From [Clostridium] asparagiforme DSM 15981 (GTDB taxonomy: Bacteria; Bacillota; Clostridia; Lachnospirales; Lachnospiraceae): a stretch of 64,000 nt of DNA. Below the pieces are notes generated by a model, which had not been told where the DNA came from, did no database searches, and saw only the letters and a program-made list of their open reading frames with translations. The stretch spans positions 434,001-498,000 of the forward strand of contig CP102272.1 in the NCBI GenBank assembly GCA_025149125.1, written 5' to 3'. Positions 1-7,530 of the stretch are shown here, piece by piece; position 1 is the stretch's first letter; every line of letters starts with the position of its first letter. A program made the translations under genes and the position numbers.

Positions 1-51
1 GTCATTTTCCGTGTTGTGCGAGGGCGTGATCGCGATAAGTGGCTTTTTCAT
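1..51 (-). CDS. Peptidase C26 / gamma-glutamyl-GABA hydrolase-like protein, N-terminus only
   Basis: Only the first 17 codons lie in the window; the gene runs off the left edge. The visible N-terminus reads MKKPLIAITPSHNTEND. This resembles the opening beta-strand of class I glutamine-amidotransferase-like C26 peptidases (PuuD family), which typically begin with a K-P-x-I-x-I-T-P segment. A ribosome-binding site GGAGGAT lies about 7 bases upstream of the ATG. Family members hydrolyse gamma-glutamyl amides in the cytoplasm. The assignment rests on a short motif, so another family is possible. Confidence 0.5.
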   Translation of the reverse strand, partial: MKKPLIAITPSHNTEND

Positions 52-304
52 AATAGCATATCCTCCGATTCGATTTCCGATTGTAACTGTTCGGTTCCCT
101 TCACAGTTACGGGCAAAAATCCATTTAAAATCGACTTTGCCGATGGGATTTTTGCCTGTAAGCTTAAGGTTTCGTACAGTCAGCGCAGCCAGTGCACAGA
201 CCGATTGAACCGTTACTTCCGATCTATTAAAAAAGCTCCGCAAAGACCGCGCCGCCGCCGGAAGAGCGGGGGCAGCCGTGGCCGCGGAATTGTTTATCCG
301 TATG
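52..304. other. Intergenic region with two inverted repeats
   Basis: I see no convincing gene here; overlapping plus-strand reading frames have no ribosome-binding site and look like random open frames. Two inverted repeats stand out: GTAACTGT (83-90) with ACAGTTAC (103-110), and GGCAAAAATCC (112-122) with GGATTTTTGCC (146-156). Both sit upstream of the minus-strand C26 gene and could form leader hairpins or an operator. Bases 230-300 are very GC-rich with no recognised signal. Confidence 0.5.
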
Positions 305-336
305 AAAAGAGCCCCTTCCCTCAGGAAGAGGCTCTT
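305..336 (-). terminator. Rho-independent terminator of the ferredoxin gene
   Basis: AAGAGCC pairs with GGCTCTT and CTTCC pairs with GGAAG around a four-base loop, with one mismatch. On the minus strand the stem is followed by TTTTC. It begins 11 bases after the ferredoxin stop codon. Confidence 0.75.
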
Positions 337-346
337 ATGTAGCCTA

Positions 347-517
347 TTAGCCCTCGCTGATAGCTCCGGTGGGGCAGGTGCCAGCGCAAGTACCGCAATC
401 GATGCAGGTATCAGCGTCGATAACGTACTGGCTATCGCCCTCGGAAATAGCGCCTACGGGACATTCTGCTGCGCAGCTTCCGCAGCTAACACAAGAATCA
501 TTGATAACGTATGCCAT
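347..517 (-). CDS. 2[4Fe-4S] clostridial-type ferredoxin, 56 aa
   Basis: Small cytoplasmic electron carrier. The 56-residue product has two CxxCxxCxxxCP motifs (C9, C12, C15, C19 and C38, C41, C44, C48), the pattern of low-potential bacterial ferredoxins carrying two [4Fe-4S] clusters, at the usual family length. Start is the ATG at 517, preceded by AAGGAGG about 8 bases upstream. It is followed by its own terminator and has its own promoter (606-634), so it is probably monocistronic although it lies just downstream of the pyruvate formate-lyase operon. A reduced ferredoxin or flavodoxin pool feeds radical-SAM activases, so a link to the neighbouring activase is plausible but is inference. 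Confidence 0.95.
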   Translation of the reverse strand: MAYVINDSCVSCGSCAAECPVGAISEGDSQYVIDADTCIDCGTCAGTCPTGAISEG

Positions 518-605
518 TGGAATTACCTCCTTAATATTATGAGCATCTCCGGGAATATTCTCACAACAGTGGAGTCCGGACAGGCCCTTTGTACATTGTT
601 CTTAT

Positions 606-634
606 ATTTTATACTATATTCTATAAATATTCAA
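606..634 (-). promoter_or_regulatory. Sigma-A promoter of the ferredoxin gene
   Basis: On the minus strand TTGAAT (634-629), a 17-base spacer and TAAAAT (611-606). This gives an untranslated leader of about 80 bases before the ferredoxin ATG. Confidence 0.6.
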
Positions 635-663
635 GAGGAAAATGCAGGGTGCAATGTTTAAAA

Positions 664-1413
664 TTATGAGCAATTCCGGCTCTCCCTCATGCCCCTGAGA
701 ATGATCTGCCGGGCTTTGGCCGCTTCGGCGGGCGGAAGGGGACTGGTATCCTCCAGCGGATAAGGGATTCCCAGGGATTGATACTTGGTTTTCCCCATGT
801 CGTGGTAGGGCAGGACATCCAGGGCTTTGATGTTTTTGAGCGTCCCCAGATACAGCCCGAGGCGGTGGAGGTAATCTTCGCGGTCCGTAATTCCCGGTAC
901 CACCACATGGCGGACCCAGACCGGAATCTGCTTCTGTTCCAGATAGCGGGCAAACGCCAGGATGTTGTCCTGAGGCTGTCCGCACAGCTTTAAGTGCTCC
1001 TGGGGATCGATGTGCTTGATATCCAAAAGCACCAGGTCGGTTACCGCCGCCAGCCGGTCGAATTTCTCCCTCACGCCGGCGGAGTCCGGGCGGAAGGTGA
1101 CGCCGGAGGTGTCCAGGCAGGTGTGGATGCCCCGCTTTTTAGCCGCCTCGAACAGCTCCGTCACGAAGCCGATCTGCGTCAGCGGTTCCCCACCGCTGAC
1201 CGTGATTCCGCCCTTCCGGTAGAAATGCCGGGCGTTGTCGTACTGGTTTAAGAGCTGTTCCACCGTCATGGGAGTCCCGCCCTTGGGATCCCAGGTGTCG
1301 GGATTGTGGCAGTACAGGCAGCGCATGGGACAGCCGCTCAGAAAGATCACCATGCGGATGCCAGGGCCGTCCACGGTGCCAAAACTTTCGATAGAATGAA
1401 CACGTCCGATCAT
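664..1413 (-). CDS. pflA: Pyruvate formate-lyase activating enzyme (radical SAM)
   Basis: Radical SAM activase that abstracts hydrogen from the conserved glycine of pyruvate formate-lyase, using S-adenosylmethionine and a [4Fe-4S] cluster. The 249-residue product has the signature C28-x3-C32-x2-C35 (CPMRCLYC), followed by the glycine-rich SAM-binding segment TVSGGEPL. Length and N-terminus (FGTVDGPGIR) are typical of PflA. The start is the ATG at 1413 with GAGGAGG about 6 bases upstream; longer in-frame starts have no ribosome-binding site. It is the third gene of the operon pfl, glycyl-radical subunit, pflA, after a 169-base gap containing a hairpin. Because the radical glycine is on a separate small protein here, that protein is its expected substrate. 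Confidence 0.95.
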   Translation of the reverse strand: MIGRVHSIESFGTVDGPGIRMVIFLSGCPMRCLYCHNPDTWDPKGGTPMTVEQLLNQYDNARHFYRKGGITVSGGEPLTQIGFVTELFEAAKKRGIHTCLDTSGVTFRPDSAGVREKFDRLAAVTDLVLLDIKHIDPQEHLKLCGQPQDNILAFARYLEQKQIPVWVRHVVVPGITDREDYLHRLGLYLGTLKNIKALDVLPYHDMGKTKYQSLGIPYPLEDTSPLPPAEAAKARQIILRGMRESRNCS

Positions 1414-1530
1414 AAAAAGCCTCCTCTTTTTGCGCCTGCGGGTCTGCCGCGGTTCTGGCAGCGCCCGCTGCCCACACCGGCGGCGGATTGCTCCCACCGC
1501 GGCCTGCCGTGTATCTGCGGCTCATGCACA

Positions 1531-1557
1531 AGTCCGGAGGCAGCGCGCCCCCGGACT
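1531..1557 (-). other. Intercistronic hairpin between the glycyl-radical gene and pflA
   Basis: AGTCCGG (1531-1537) pairs with CCGGACT (1551-1557) around a GC-rich loop. No U-run follows, so it is more likely an RNA-stability or partial-termination element that lowers pflA expression than a full terminator. This is inference. Confidence 0.45.
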
Positions 1558-1582
1558 CAAAACAATACCGAATCGAAACCGT

Positions 1583-1828
1583 TTAGATTTCCCCGTGGAA
1601 CGTTCTGGAAATGACCTCGTCCTGCTGATCCTTGGTCAGCTTGTTAAAGTTTACGGCGTAGCCGGAAACGCGCACGGTCAGCTGGGGATATTTCTCCGGG
1701 TGAGCTTGGGCGTCCAGCAGGGTTTCCTTGCTGAATACGTTGACGTTTAAGTGGTGGCCGCCCTCCTGGGCGTAGCCGTCCAAAAGCGCTACCAGGTTAT
1801 CGATCTGTGAATCACTTGCTTTTACCAT
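1583..1828 (-). CDS. Stand-alone glycyl-radical domain (GrcA/YfiD-like) of split pyruvate formate-lyase
   Basis: An 81-residue protein matching the C-terminal glycyl-radical domain of pyruvate formate-lyase, with the signature RVSGYAVNF in which G56 is the predicted radical-bearing residue, and the lead-in HHLNVNV. It has its own ATG at 1828 and an AGAGAGG ribosome-binding site. The large subunit gene upstream stops before this domain, so this small protein should supply the radical in trans. It resembles the E. coli spare-part protein YfiD/GrcA. There, however, PflB keeps its own radical domain, whereas here the large subunit has none. The gene sits 67 bases downstream of the large subunit and upstream of pflA, as expected for a subunit activated by PflA. 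Confidence 0.9.
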   Translation of the reverse strand: MVKASDSQIDNLVALLDGYAQEGGHHLNVNVFSKETLLDAQAHPEKYPQLTVRVSGYAVNFNKLTKDQQDEVISRTFHGEI

Positions 1829-1895
1829 ATTGAAGTCCTCTCTTTCTTGTAATGTCCATGGTTAAAGGGTTTGTTTCGGCCCGGGCCGCCTCACA

Positions 1896-4004
1896 TCAGG
1901 CGTCCTCGTTGTCCGCTTCCGCGTCCAGGCCCTCGAACAGGTTGCCACCCATGCCGCAGGAAGTGCAGCCGTCCAGCTCCACCTCCAGGTCGCCCATGAA
2001 AACCTGGTCGTCTTTGCCCAGAGCGCCCGGGATGATGGAGAAGGTATTGGAGATGCCGTCCTGGGCATCCCGGAAGGGCAGCTTGGCCACGGAGGCCAGG
2101 GAAGCCACCGCGCCGTGGGTATCCCGGTGGTGCATGGGGTTGGCACCCGGCGCGAAGGGCTGACCCGCCTTACGGCCGTCCGGCGTTGCGCCCGTGTTCT
2201 TTCCGTACACCACGTTGGAGGTGATGGTCAGAATCGAAGTGGTGGGGATTCCGCCGCGGTAGGTGTGGTTGCCCTTGATAAAGCTCATGAAGGTGTGCAC
2301 CAGCTCCGCCGCGATCTGATCCACGCGGTCGTCGTTATTCCCATATTTCGGGAAATCGCCCTCCACATCATAATCCACGGCCACGCCCTTCTCATTGCGG
2401 ATGGGCTTCACCTTGGCGTACTTGATGGCGGATAAGGAGTCGGCCACCACGGACAGGCCGGCGATGCCGGTTGCGAACCAGCGGGTCACCTTCTTGTCGT
2501 GCAGAGCCATCTGAAGGCGCTCATAGCTGTATTTGTCATGGTTGTAATGGATAATGTTCAGGGCGTTCACGTAAACCTTTGCCAGCCACTTCATCATATC
2601 CTTGTACCGGTCCATTACCTCGTCGTAATCCAGATACTCGGAGGTGATGGGGCGGAACTTGGGGCCCACCTGCTTGCCGCTGATCTCGTCCACGCCGCCG
2701 TTGATGGCGTAGAGCAGGCACTTGGCCAGGTTGGCTCTGGCGCCGAAGAACTGCATTTCCTTGCCTACCCGCATACTGGAAACGCAGCAGGCGATGGCGT
2801 AATCGTCGCCGTGGGTCACCCGCATCAGGTCGTCGTTCTCATACTGGATGGAGGAGGACTCGATGGAGGTCTTAGCGCAGAAGCGCTTGAAATTCATGGG
2901 TAGTCTGGTGGACCAGAGCACGGTTAGGTTCGGTTCCGGGGCGGTGCCAAGGTTCTTTAAGGTGTGCAGGTAGCGGTAGGACATTTTCGTCACCATGTGC
3001 CGCCCGTCGATGCCCACGCCGCCGATGGACTCGGTCACCCAGGTGGGGTCGCCGGAGAACAGCTCGTTGTATTCGGGGGTTCTGGCAAACTTGATCAGGC
3101 GCAGCTTCATAATGAAATGATCCACAAACTCCTGAATCTGCCGCTCCGTGTAGGTTCCGGCCTTTAAGTCGCGCTCCGCGTAAATGTCGATGAAGGTGGA
3201 GGTGCGCCCCAGGGACATGGCCGCGCCGTTCTGCTCCTTGACCGCGGCCAGGTAGCCGAAGTAGGTCCACTGGATGGCCTCCTTCACGTCCTTTGCCGGA
3301 CGGGAGAGGTCGTAGCCGTAAATCCGTCCCAATTCCTTCAAATCCTCCAGGGCCCGGATCTGCTCGGACAGCTCCTCCCGCTCCCGGATGACGTCGGAGT
3401 ACATGATGGTGCGGGTGGAGTCCTTCTCCTCCTTCTTCTCCGCGATCAGGGCGTCCACCCCGTAGAGCGCGATGCGGCGGTAATCGCCGATGATCCGTCC
3501 GCGGCCGTAAGCGTCCGGCAGCCCGGTGATAATGTGGCTGGAGCGGCATGCGCGCATCTCGGGGGTATAGGCGTCAAACACGCCGGCATTGTGGGTTTTC
3601 CGGTGCTTGGTGAAAAACTCCACGATCTCCGGGTCCACCTCATAGCCGTTGTCCTGGCAGGCCTTCACCGCCATGCGGATGCCGCCGTAGGGCTGAAGGG
3701 CCCGCTTGAAGGGCTTGTCGGTCTGAAAGCCCACGATGGTTTCTTTTTCCTTATCTAAATATCCGGGTCCGTGAGAGGTGATGGTGGAAATGATCTTGGT
3801 GTCCATGTCCAGCACGCCGCCGGCCGCCAGCTCCTTGGCGGACAGTTCCATCACCTGCGCCCAGAGGGCTGTTGTATTCTCGGTGGGACCTTCCAGAAAT
3901 GTGTCGTCGCCGTCATAGGGCGTATAGTTTTTCTGAATAAAATCGCGCACATTAATTTCGCGTTCCCATACGCCGCTGTTAAATGTGTTCCATTCTGTTC
4001 TCAT
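1896..4004 (-). CDS. pflB: Pyruvate formate-lyase large subunit lacking the glycyl-radical domain
   Basis: Catalytic barrel of formate C-acetyltransferase, which converts pyruvate and CoA to acetyl-CoA and formate in anaerobic fermentation. The 702-residue product carries the active-site cysteine pair C406-C407 (IACCVSS). It ends about 60 residues short of a normal PFL (about 750-760 aa). After [19 protein letters not shown] it diverges into a tail with a CTSC motif and an acidic end, and stops. The missing C-terminal domain is encoded by the next gene. Start chosen at 4004 (MRTEWNTF), with GGAGGG about 7 bases upstream; the longer frame lacks a ribosome-binding site. Both genes have intact start signals, so the split looks fixed rather than a recent mutation, though I cannot test this by comparison. 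Confidence 0.93.
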   Translation of the reverse strand: MRTEWNTFNSGVWEREINVRDFIQKNYTPYDGDDTFLEGPTENTTALWAQVMELSAKELAAGGVLDMDTKIISTITSHGPGYLDKEKETIVGFQTDKPFKRALQPYGGIRMAVKACQDNGYEVDPEIVEFFTKHRKTHNAGVFDAYTPEMRACRSSHIITGLPDAYGRGRIIGDYRRIALYGVDALIAEKKEEKDSTRTIMYSDVIREREELSEQIRALEDLKELGRIYGYDLSRPAKDVKEAIQWTYFGYLAAVKEQNGAAMSLGRTSTFIDIYAERDLKAGTYTERQIQEFVDHFIMKLRLIKFARTPEYNELFSGDPTWVTESIGGVGIDGRHMVTKMSYRYLHTLKNLGTAPEPNLTVLWSTRLPMNFKRFCAKTSIESSSIQYENDDLMRVTHGDDYAIACCVSSMRVGKEMQFFGARANLAKCLLYAINGGVDEISGKQVGPKFRPITSEYLDYDEVMDRYKDMMKWLAKVYVNALNIIHYNHDKYSYERLQMALHDKKVTRWFATGIAGLSVVADSLSAIKYAKVKPIRNEKGVAVDYDVEGDFPKYGNNDDRVDQIAAELVHTFMSFIKGNHTYRGGIPTTSILTITSNVVYGKNTGATPDGRKAGQPFAPGANPMHHRDTHGAVASLASVAKLPFRDAQDGISNTFSIIPGALGKDDQVFMGDLEVELDGCTSCGMGGNLFEGLDAEADNEDA

Positions 4005-4099
4005 AGATTTTTCCCTCCTGTAAAACGTATTGTCTCCAATACCTGCTGCCGCCATTCGGTTGTCACGCTGACAGTGTACTATAAGCTGCGGATAATTGC

Positions 4100-4115
4100 T
4101 GTTGCTTTTGCAACA
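4100..4115. promoter_or_regulatory. Candidate operator TGTTGC-TTTT-GCAACA at the pfl promoter
   Basis: Perfect 6+4+6 inverted repeat lying at the predicted pfl transcription start. The arrangement (arms, four-base centre, promoter-proximal) fits a repressor site for a fermentation gene. The sequence is not a clean Rex or FNR box, so the regulator is unknown. Confidence 0.45.
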
Positions 4116-4118
4116 TTT

Positions 4119-4148
4119 ATTATATTATGCACATTGTATACACGTCAA
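4119..4148 (-). promoter_or_regulatory. Promoter of the pfl operon
   Basis: On the minus strand TTGACG (4148-4143), an 18-base spacer and TATAAT (4124-4119). The spacer contains TGTGCATAATAT, a motif that recurs near other promoters in the window (16881-16926, 45330-45376). The leader to the pfl ATG is about 105 bases. Confidence 0.65.
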
Positions 4149-4247
4149 GGGCTTTAACTGATAATATTTTTTAACTAACGGTGATAATTGGGGGTTATAT
4201 GAAAAAAATGTAAGAACCTGTAGATAGCTGGAAAATTAAGAATAGAT

Positions 4248-4270
4248 TCCCGGGCGCGAGAGGCCCGGGA
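4248..4270 (-). terminator. Terminator-like hairpin after the cupin gene
   Basis: TCCCGGGC (4248-4255) pairs perfectly with GCCCGGGA (4263-4270), 17 bases past the cupin stop codon. The following minus-strand sequence is AT-rich (ATCTATTCTTAATTTT) rather than a clean U-run. Confidence 0.6.
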
Positions 4271-4286
4271 TGAAGAAATTTGACAT

Positions 4287-4637
4287 TTAACTGTATAAAA
4301 TAAGCGCGATCATTTCAACCGGCTCCGGGCCTGCGGCCTCGATGCCGTGGCCTTCTCCGGGAGGCGTGTGGGCTACATCGCCCGGGGACAGCGTGGTGAT
4401 GGTCCCGTTGTCGTTGTAACGTGCGGTTCCTTTCAGAATATAATAGGTTTCCGACTCGCCTGTGTGTACATGATATCCGATGGTAGAGCCGGGATAGACG
4501 GTGGTGTGGGCGAACACCCGGCCTTTGCGGTAGAGCTCATCGGGGCCGTTTAGCAGGCTGCGCACCATGATTTCACCGGTGCCGTCAAATGGTGCGGTTT
4601 TTTGTTCCTTCAGCAAATCAGCGTATTTACGTATCAT
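4287..4637 (-). CDS. Small single-domain cupin protein
   Basis: A 116-residue protein that is essentially one cupin barrel. Motif 1 is visible as GYHVHTGESETYYILKG (metal-ligand histidines and glutamate) and motif 2 as PGDVAHTPPGEGHGI. Small cupins of this type act as metal-dependent isomerases, decarboxylases or ligand sensors, and the substrate cannot be read from sequence. It follows the isocitrate-lyase/PEP-mutase gene after 9 bases, so the two are probably co-transcribed and may act on the same acid. The ATG at 4637 follows a GGAGG-type site (tcataaGGAGGcccc on the minus strand). The gene is divergent from the TRAP-transporter operon. Confidence 0.85.
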   Translation of the reverse strand: MIRKYADLLKEQKTAPFDGTGEIMVRSLLNGPDELYRKGRVFAHTTVYPGSTIGYHVHTGESETYYILKGTARYNDNGTITTLSPGDVAHTPPGEGHGIEAAGPEPVEMIALILYS

Positions 4638-4646
4638 GGGGCCTCC

Positions 4647-5546
4647 TTATGACTTTGTCTCAAATTCCTTGGCGGCATTGATTTTAGGGCTGAATCTCCG
4701 GCCAAGTTCCATCCATTCCTGTAAACCGAACATGTTGAATAATGCGATGGGGCGGTTGTCTACGCCGTCCATCTCCGTGATGAAGATATCGCTTCCGGTT
4801 TCCAGACAGGTCCTGGAAAATTCCTCCATGCCCTTGATGGCCCCCCACTGCGCGCAGTGAACTGTGATCAGGTTGTAGCCCCAGTCCACAAGCTGTTTGT
4901 ATGTGACCTTGGGGCTGGCTCCGGCTGAAGCCATTCCGAACATTTTCCACCCGGGTACCCTGCGGCCGATTTCCTCAATGGATTCCAGGGTTTCCGTCCC
5001 TTCCACCAGCGTAATATGAGCTCCGGCCTCCACGGAAGCGGTGGCGCGTTCGATAGCGGCCTCCTTGCCAAGTATATTGTAGGCATCGGTTCTGGCGATG
5101 AGAAGACAGTCGGTGTCCTTGAGCGCGTAAGCCGCGGCCCTGATTTTCCCGAGATAATCCTCCAGAGGGATCACCTCTTTGCCCTGGAGATGACCGCAGC
5201 GTTTGGGAAAGGTCTGATCCTCCATGTGAACGGCCATAGCGCCGGCTTTTGCGATTTTCCGACAGGTGTGGATAACGTTCAATTCATTTCCAAAACCGGT
5301 ATCGATGTCCACAATCATGGGAAGGGAGCAGGAGGCGGAGATTCGGCTAACGGCGTCGGCCAGCTCCTGCAGGGAGACCAGACCGATGTCCGGCAGCCCG
5401 CAATAGCTTGCGGCCAGCTCTCCGCCGCTCAGACACATGGCCTGAAAACCGGCGCGCTCCGTAATCCTGGCCGAGAGACAGTCATAAACACAAGGAGCCA
5501 GCACGGGGCCCTTTTCCAAAAGTTGTTTTAATGTGGTTTGTTCCAT
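4647..5546 (-). CDS. Isocitrate lyase/PEP mutase superfamily enzyme (methylisocitrate-lyase-like)
   Basis: A 299-residue TIM-barrel enzyme of the PrpB / carboxyphosphonoenolpyruvate mutase superfamily. These Mg-dependent enzymes cleave or form C-C or P-C bonds next to a carboxylate. Visible motifs are the metal-binding DIDTGFGN and the lyase signature MEDQ..PKRCGH, in which the cysteine of K-R/K-C-G-H is the catalytic residue of true lyases. This favours a lyase over a mutase. Likely substrates are 2-methylisocitrate, dimethylmalate or a related hydroxy-diacid. It heads a two-gene operon with the cupin and is transcribed away from an enoyl-CoA-hydratase/TRAP operon, so I infer joint catabolism of an imported organic acid. 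AGGAGGATG precedes the ATG at 5546. Confidence 0.9.
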   Translation of the reverse strand: MEQTTLKQLLEKGPVLAPCVYDCLSARITERAGFQAMCLSGGELAASYCGLPDIGLVSLQELADAVSRISASCSLPMIVDIDTGFGNELNVIHTCRKIAKAGAMAVHMEDQTFPKRCGHLQGKEVIPLEDYLGKIRAAAYALKDTDCLLIARTDAYNILGKEAAIERATASVEAGAHITLVEGTETLESIEEIGRRVPGWKMFGMASAGASPKVTYKQLVDWGYNLITVHCAQWGAIKGMEEFSRTCLETGSDIFITEMDGVDNRPIALFNMFGLQEWMELGRRFSPKINAAKEFETKS

Positions 5547-5595
5547 CAGAACATCCTCCTTTTTGACAGTGGTTAATAAAATGGGTTATAACCTG

Positions 5596-5624
5596 ATGAT
5601 AAACAAATAAAATAAAAATGTCAA
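5596..5624 (-). promoter_or_regulatory. Promoter of the lyase-cupin operon
   Basis: On the minus strand TTGACA (5624-5619), 17-base spacer, TATCAT (5601-5596). It is divergent from the promoter at 5769-5797, which has the same -35, spacing and -10 sequence. Confidence 0.7.
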
Positions 5625-5750
5625 TAAAAGAAAGATGAAAAATAAAATTTTGTTAAAATAAAGGCGGAAATAAACCGAATAAGTGAATATAAACAAACAA
5701 ATAATAGATAAAATGTAAAAATGAGACAGGGGGACTTTACAGAAAAATAA

Positions 5751-5770
5751 AATATGTAAAATTACATATT
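5751..5770. promoter_or_regulatory. Candidate operator AATATGTAA-AA-TTACATATT
   Basis: A perfect 9+2+9 palindrome that overlaps the first two bases of the -35 box of the plus-strand promoter. Its position suits a repressor or activator of the TRAP-transporter operon. The XRE-family regulator at the end of that operon is the obvious candidate, by inference. Confidence 0.6.
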
Positions 5771-5797
5771 GACAAGAGGAGAATAAGTGTATATCAT
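5769..5797 (+). promoter_or_regulatory. Promoter of the enoyl-CoA hydratase/TRAP operon
   Basis: TTGACA (5769-5774), 17-base spacer and TATCAT (5792-5797), giving a leader of about 30 bases before the ATG at 5833. Confidence 0.75.
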
Positions 5798-5832
5798 GGA
5801 CTTATCAATAGCAAACATGGAGGTGTGCGGTG

Positions 5833-6561
5833 ATGGAAACAAAAAAACCAGTGGAGGTAACGGTGAGGGATCACGTTATGCAGATCCGTCTGAACCGGCC
5901 GGAGGATGAAAACCGGATCAACCGTGAGGCGATGCAGATGATTGGGCAGGCGCTGGAACGGGCGGATCAGGAGGCGGATATCCGAATCGTGGTGCTTCGG
6001 GGGAACAAGCAGCATTTCTGTTCCGGGGGACGGGTGGACGCCGGCAGCTCCAAGGAGGAGAAGGACCGGTATTCTCAGGCGATCCGGGATATGCAGAGAA
6101 AGCTGATGGAGATCCGTACGCCGGTAATTGCGGCGGTGGAGGGGGACTGCGTGGCAGGAGGAAACGATCTTTTAGCCTCGTCCGATATCGCCATTGCCAG
6201 AAAAGGAGTCAGATTCGGTTTTCCGGAGATTCTGCACGGCGGTTTTCCGGTGATGGTTATGATCAACACAATCGACGTGATCCCCAAAAAGCGTCTGCTT
6301 CCGGCCTTTTACGGGGGAGAACTGTTTGGAACCGAGGAGGCTTTGACCTATGGACTAATCACCTGCGTGGCCGAAGAGGAGGCATTTGAGGAGACGCTCC
6401 GCCATTATATCGATATGATTCTGTCTAAACCGGCCCTCCAGATCCAGATGGGGAGAAAGGCATACTACCGCATGTGTCCAATGGATTATGAAGCGCGTGT
6501 GGCCTACGGCACGGAAACACTGGAAGCTGTTTTGAAGGAGCAGGCCAGGTATGGAGCATAG
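5833..6561 (+). CDS. Enoyl-CoA hydratase/isomerase (crotonase) family protein
   Basis: A 242-residue crotonase-fold protein. The oxyanion-hole segments are recognisable as NKQHFCSGGRVD (first) and AAVEGDCVAGGNDLLASSDIAIA (second, the G-x-x-x-G-G-x box). Members bind acyl-CoA thioesters and hydrate, isomerise or decarboxylate them. Here the second segment has CVAGGNDL, and the glutamate pair of true enoyl-CoA hydratases is not obvious, so the reaction could differ. The ATG at 5833 is preferred over the GTG at 5830 because GGAGGT lies 8 bases upstream. It is the first gene of an operon and overlaps the next gene by 11 bases, implying coupled translation. Confidence 0.85.
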   Translation: METKKPVEVTVRDHVMQIRLNRPEDENRINREAMQMIGQALERADQEADIRIVVLRGNKQHFCSGGRVDAGSSKEEKDRYSQAIRDMQRKLMEIRTPVIAAVEGDCVAGGNDLLASSDIAIARKGVRFGFPEILHGGFPVMVMINTIDVIPKKRLLPAFYGGELFGTEEALTYGLITCVAEEEAFEETLRHYIDMILSKPALQIQMGRKAYYRMCPMDYEARVAYGTETLEAVLKEQARYGA

Positions 6562-7504
6562 GGAGATACGTTCCATTGCGGGTGAAGACAATCCGGATAC
6601 GCGGGCGGTCCAGGAACAGGTCCGGCGCTTTGCAGAAGGTCTGGGCTGCCGATACATATGGACGCCGGGAGCAGTTGGCGGAGGAAGCATTGACCTTGCC
6701 GGCGTCGATGCGCTGATTGTGGACGGCGACGAAATGAACGTGTTGCTGGAAGACTGCTCTGAAGCGGGAGTAAAGGTTGTTGTGCGGAGAACCGGCAGCT
6801 GGCAGGAAGGGGATCTGCTGAGGGCGTTAAATCTTGGAATCCGGCTTGCGGCCGTACCGGAAGATGGGGGAACAGAGATGGGGGAAATGGCGTTGTCCCT
6901 GATCCTGGCTCTCAGGCGCAAGGTAATCCGCCATCACCAGCAGGTGATGGAAGGACAGTGGGTCCGGCATGCAGCTTCCTCTGTAATGGGTTCGACTATC
7001 GGGATTCTGGGGCTTGAAAACGGCGGCAGAGAGCTGGCGCAGATGATGGGGGCTATGGGCTGCCGGGTACAGGTATGGCGGCCAGACCCGGAAAAAGCGG
7101 GGGCGGCTCCATATCCTGAGGCAGAGCTGGAAACGCTGTGCCGTGAGGCGGATATTGTAAGCGTCCATCTATCATACGGCCAAGCGGGAAACTGTATTGT
7201 GGGCGGAGATCTGATCGGATGGATGAAACGTACTGCGGTGCTGATCAGTATGGGGGACGGCAGACTGGTGGATACGGAAGCGCTTTATACCGCACTGAAG
7301 GAAAAACGGATCGAGGCCGCCGCTCTGGATACGTTAGAGCGAACCGTTATCGAGGGGGAAAATCCCTTACGAACGCTTAGAAATGTGATCCTTACGCCGG
7401 GAATCGGGAGATTCACGAGGGAGGAACTGGTGAGAACCGGCTGTGAGGCAGCCCGGATTGCAGCCGAGCTGCTCTCAGAATCAGACGGATCAGTCACAAA
7501 ATAG
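6551..7504 (+). CDS. D-2-hydroxyacid dehydrogenase-like protein with degenerate active site
   Basis: A 317-residue relative of NAD-dependent D-isomer-specific 2-hydroxyacid dehydrogenases, recognised by the nucleotide-fold strand GSTIGILGLENGGRELAQ and by RLVDTEALYTALKEKRIEAAALDTLE near the C-terminus. Key positions are altered. The GxGxxG motif reads GLENGG, the N-x-x-R-G segment carrying the catalytic arginine reads SMGDGR, and the T-P-H-I segment carrying the catalytic histidine reads TPGIG. The frame is otherwise intact and lies in the operon, overlapping the upstream gene by 11 bases. It may be a non-catalytic or repurposed subunit. The altered residues are seen directly; the loss of activity is inferred. 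Confidence 0.8.
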   Translation: MEHREIRSIAGEDNPDTRAVQEQVRRFAEGLGCRYIWTPGAVGGGSIDLAGVDALIVDGDEMNVLLEDCSEAGVKVVVRRTGSWQEGDLLRALNLGIRLAAVPEDGGTEMGEMALSLILALRRKVIRHHQQVMEGQWVRHAASSVMGSTIGILGLENGGRELAQMMGAMGCRVQVWRPDPEKAGAAPYPEAELETLCREADIVSVHLSYGQAGNCIVGGDLIGWMKRTAVLISMGDGRLVDTEALYTALKEKRIEAAALDTLERTVIEGENPLRTLRNVILTPGIGRFTREELVRTGCEAARIAAELLSESDGSVTK

Positions 7505-7530
7505 ATTTCTTATAAAAAGGAGAGGTAAAG

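Noticed and set aside
16..661. Plus-strand open frames of 108 and 127 codons across the ferredoxin region
   Set aside because: The second is antisense to the ferredoxin gene and neither has a ribosome-binding site or a recognisable protein sequence; they are by-products of GC-rich DNA.
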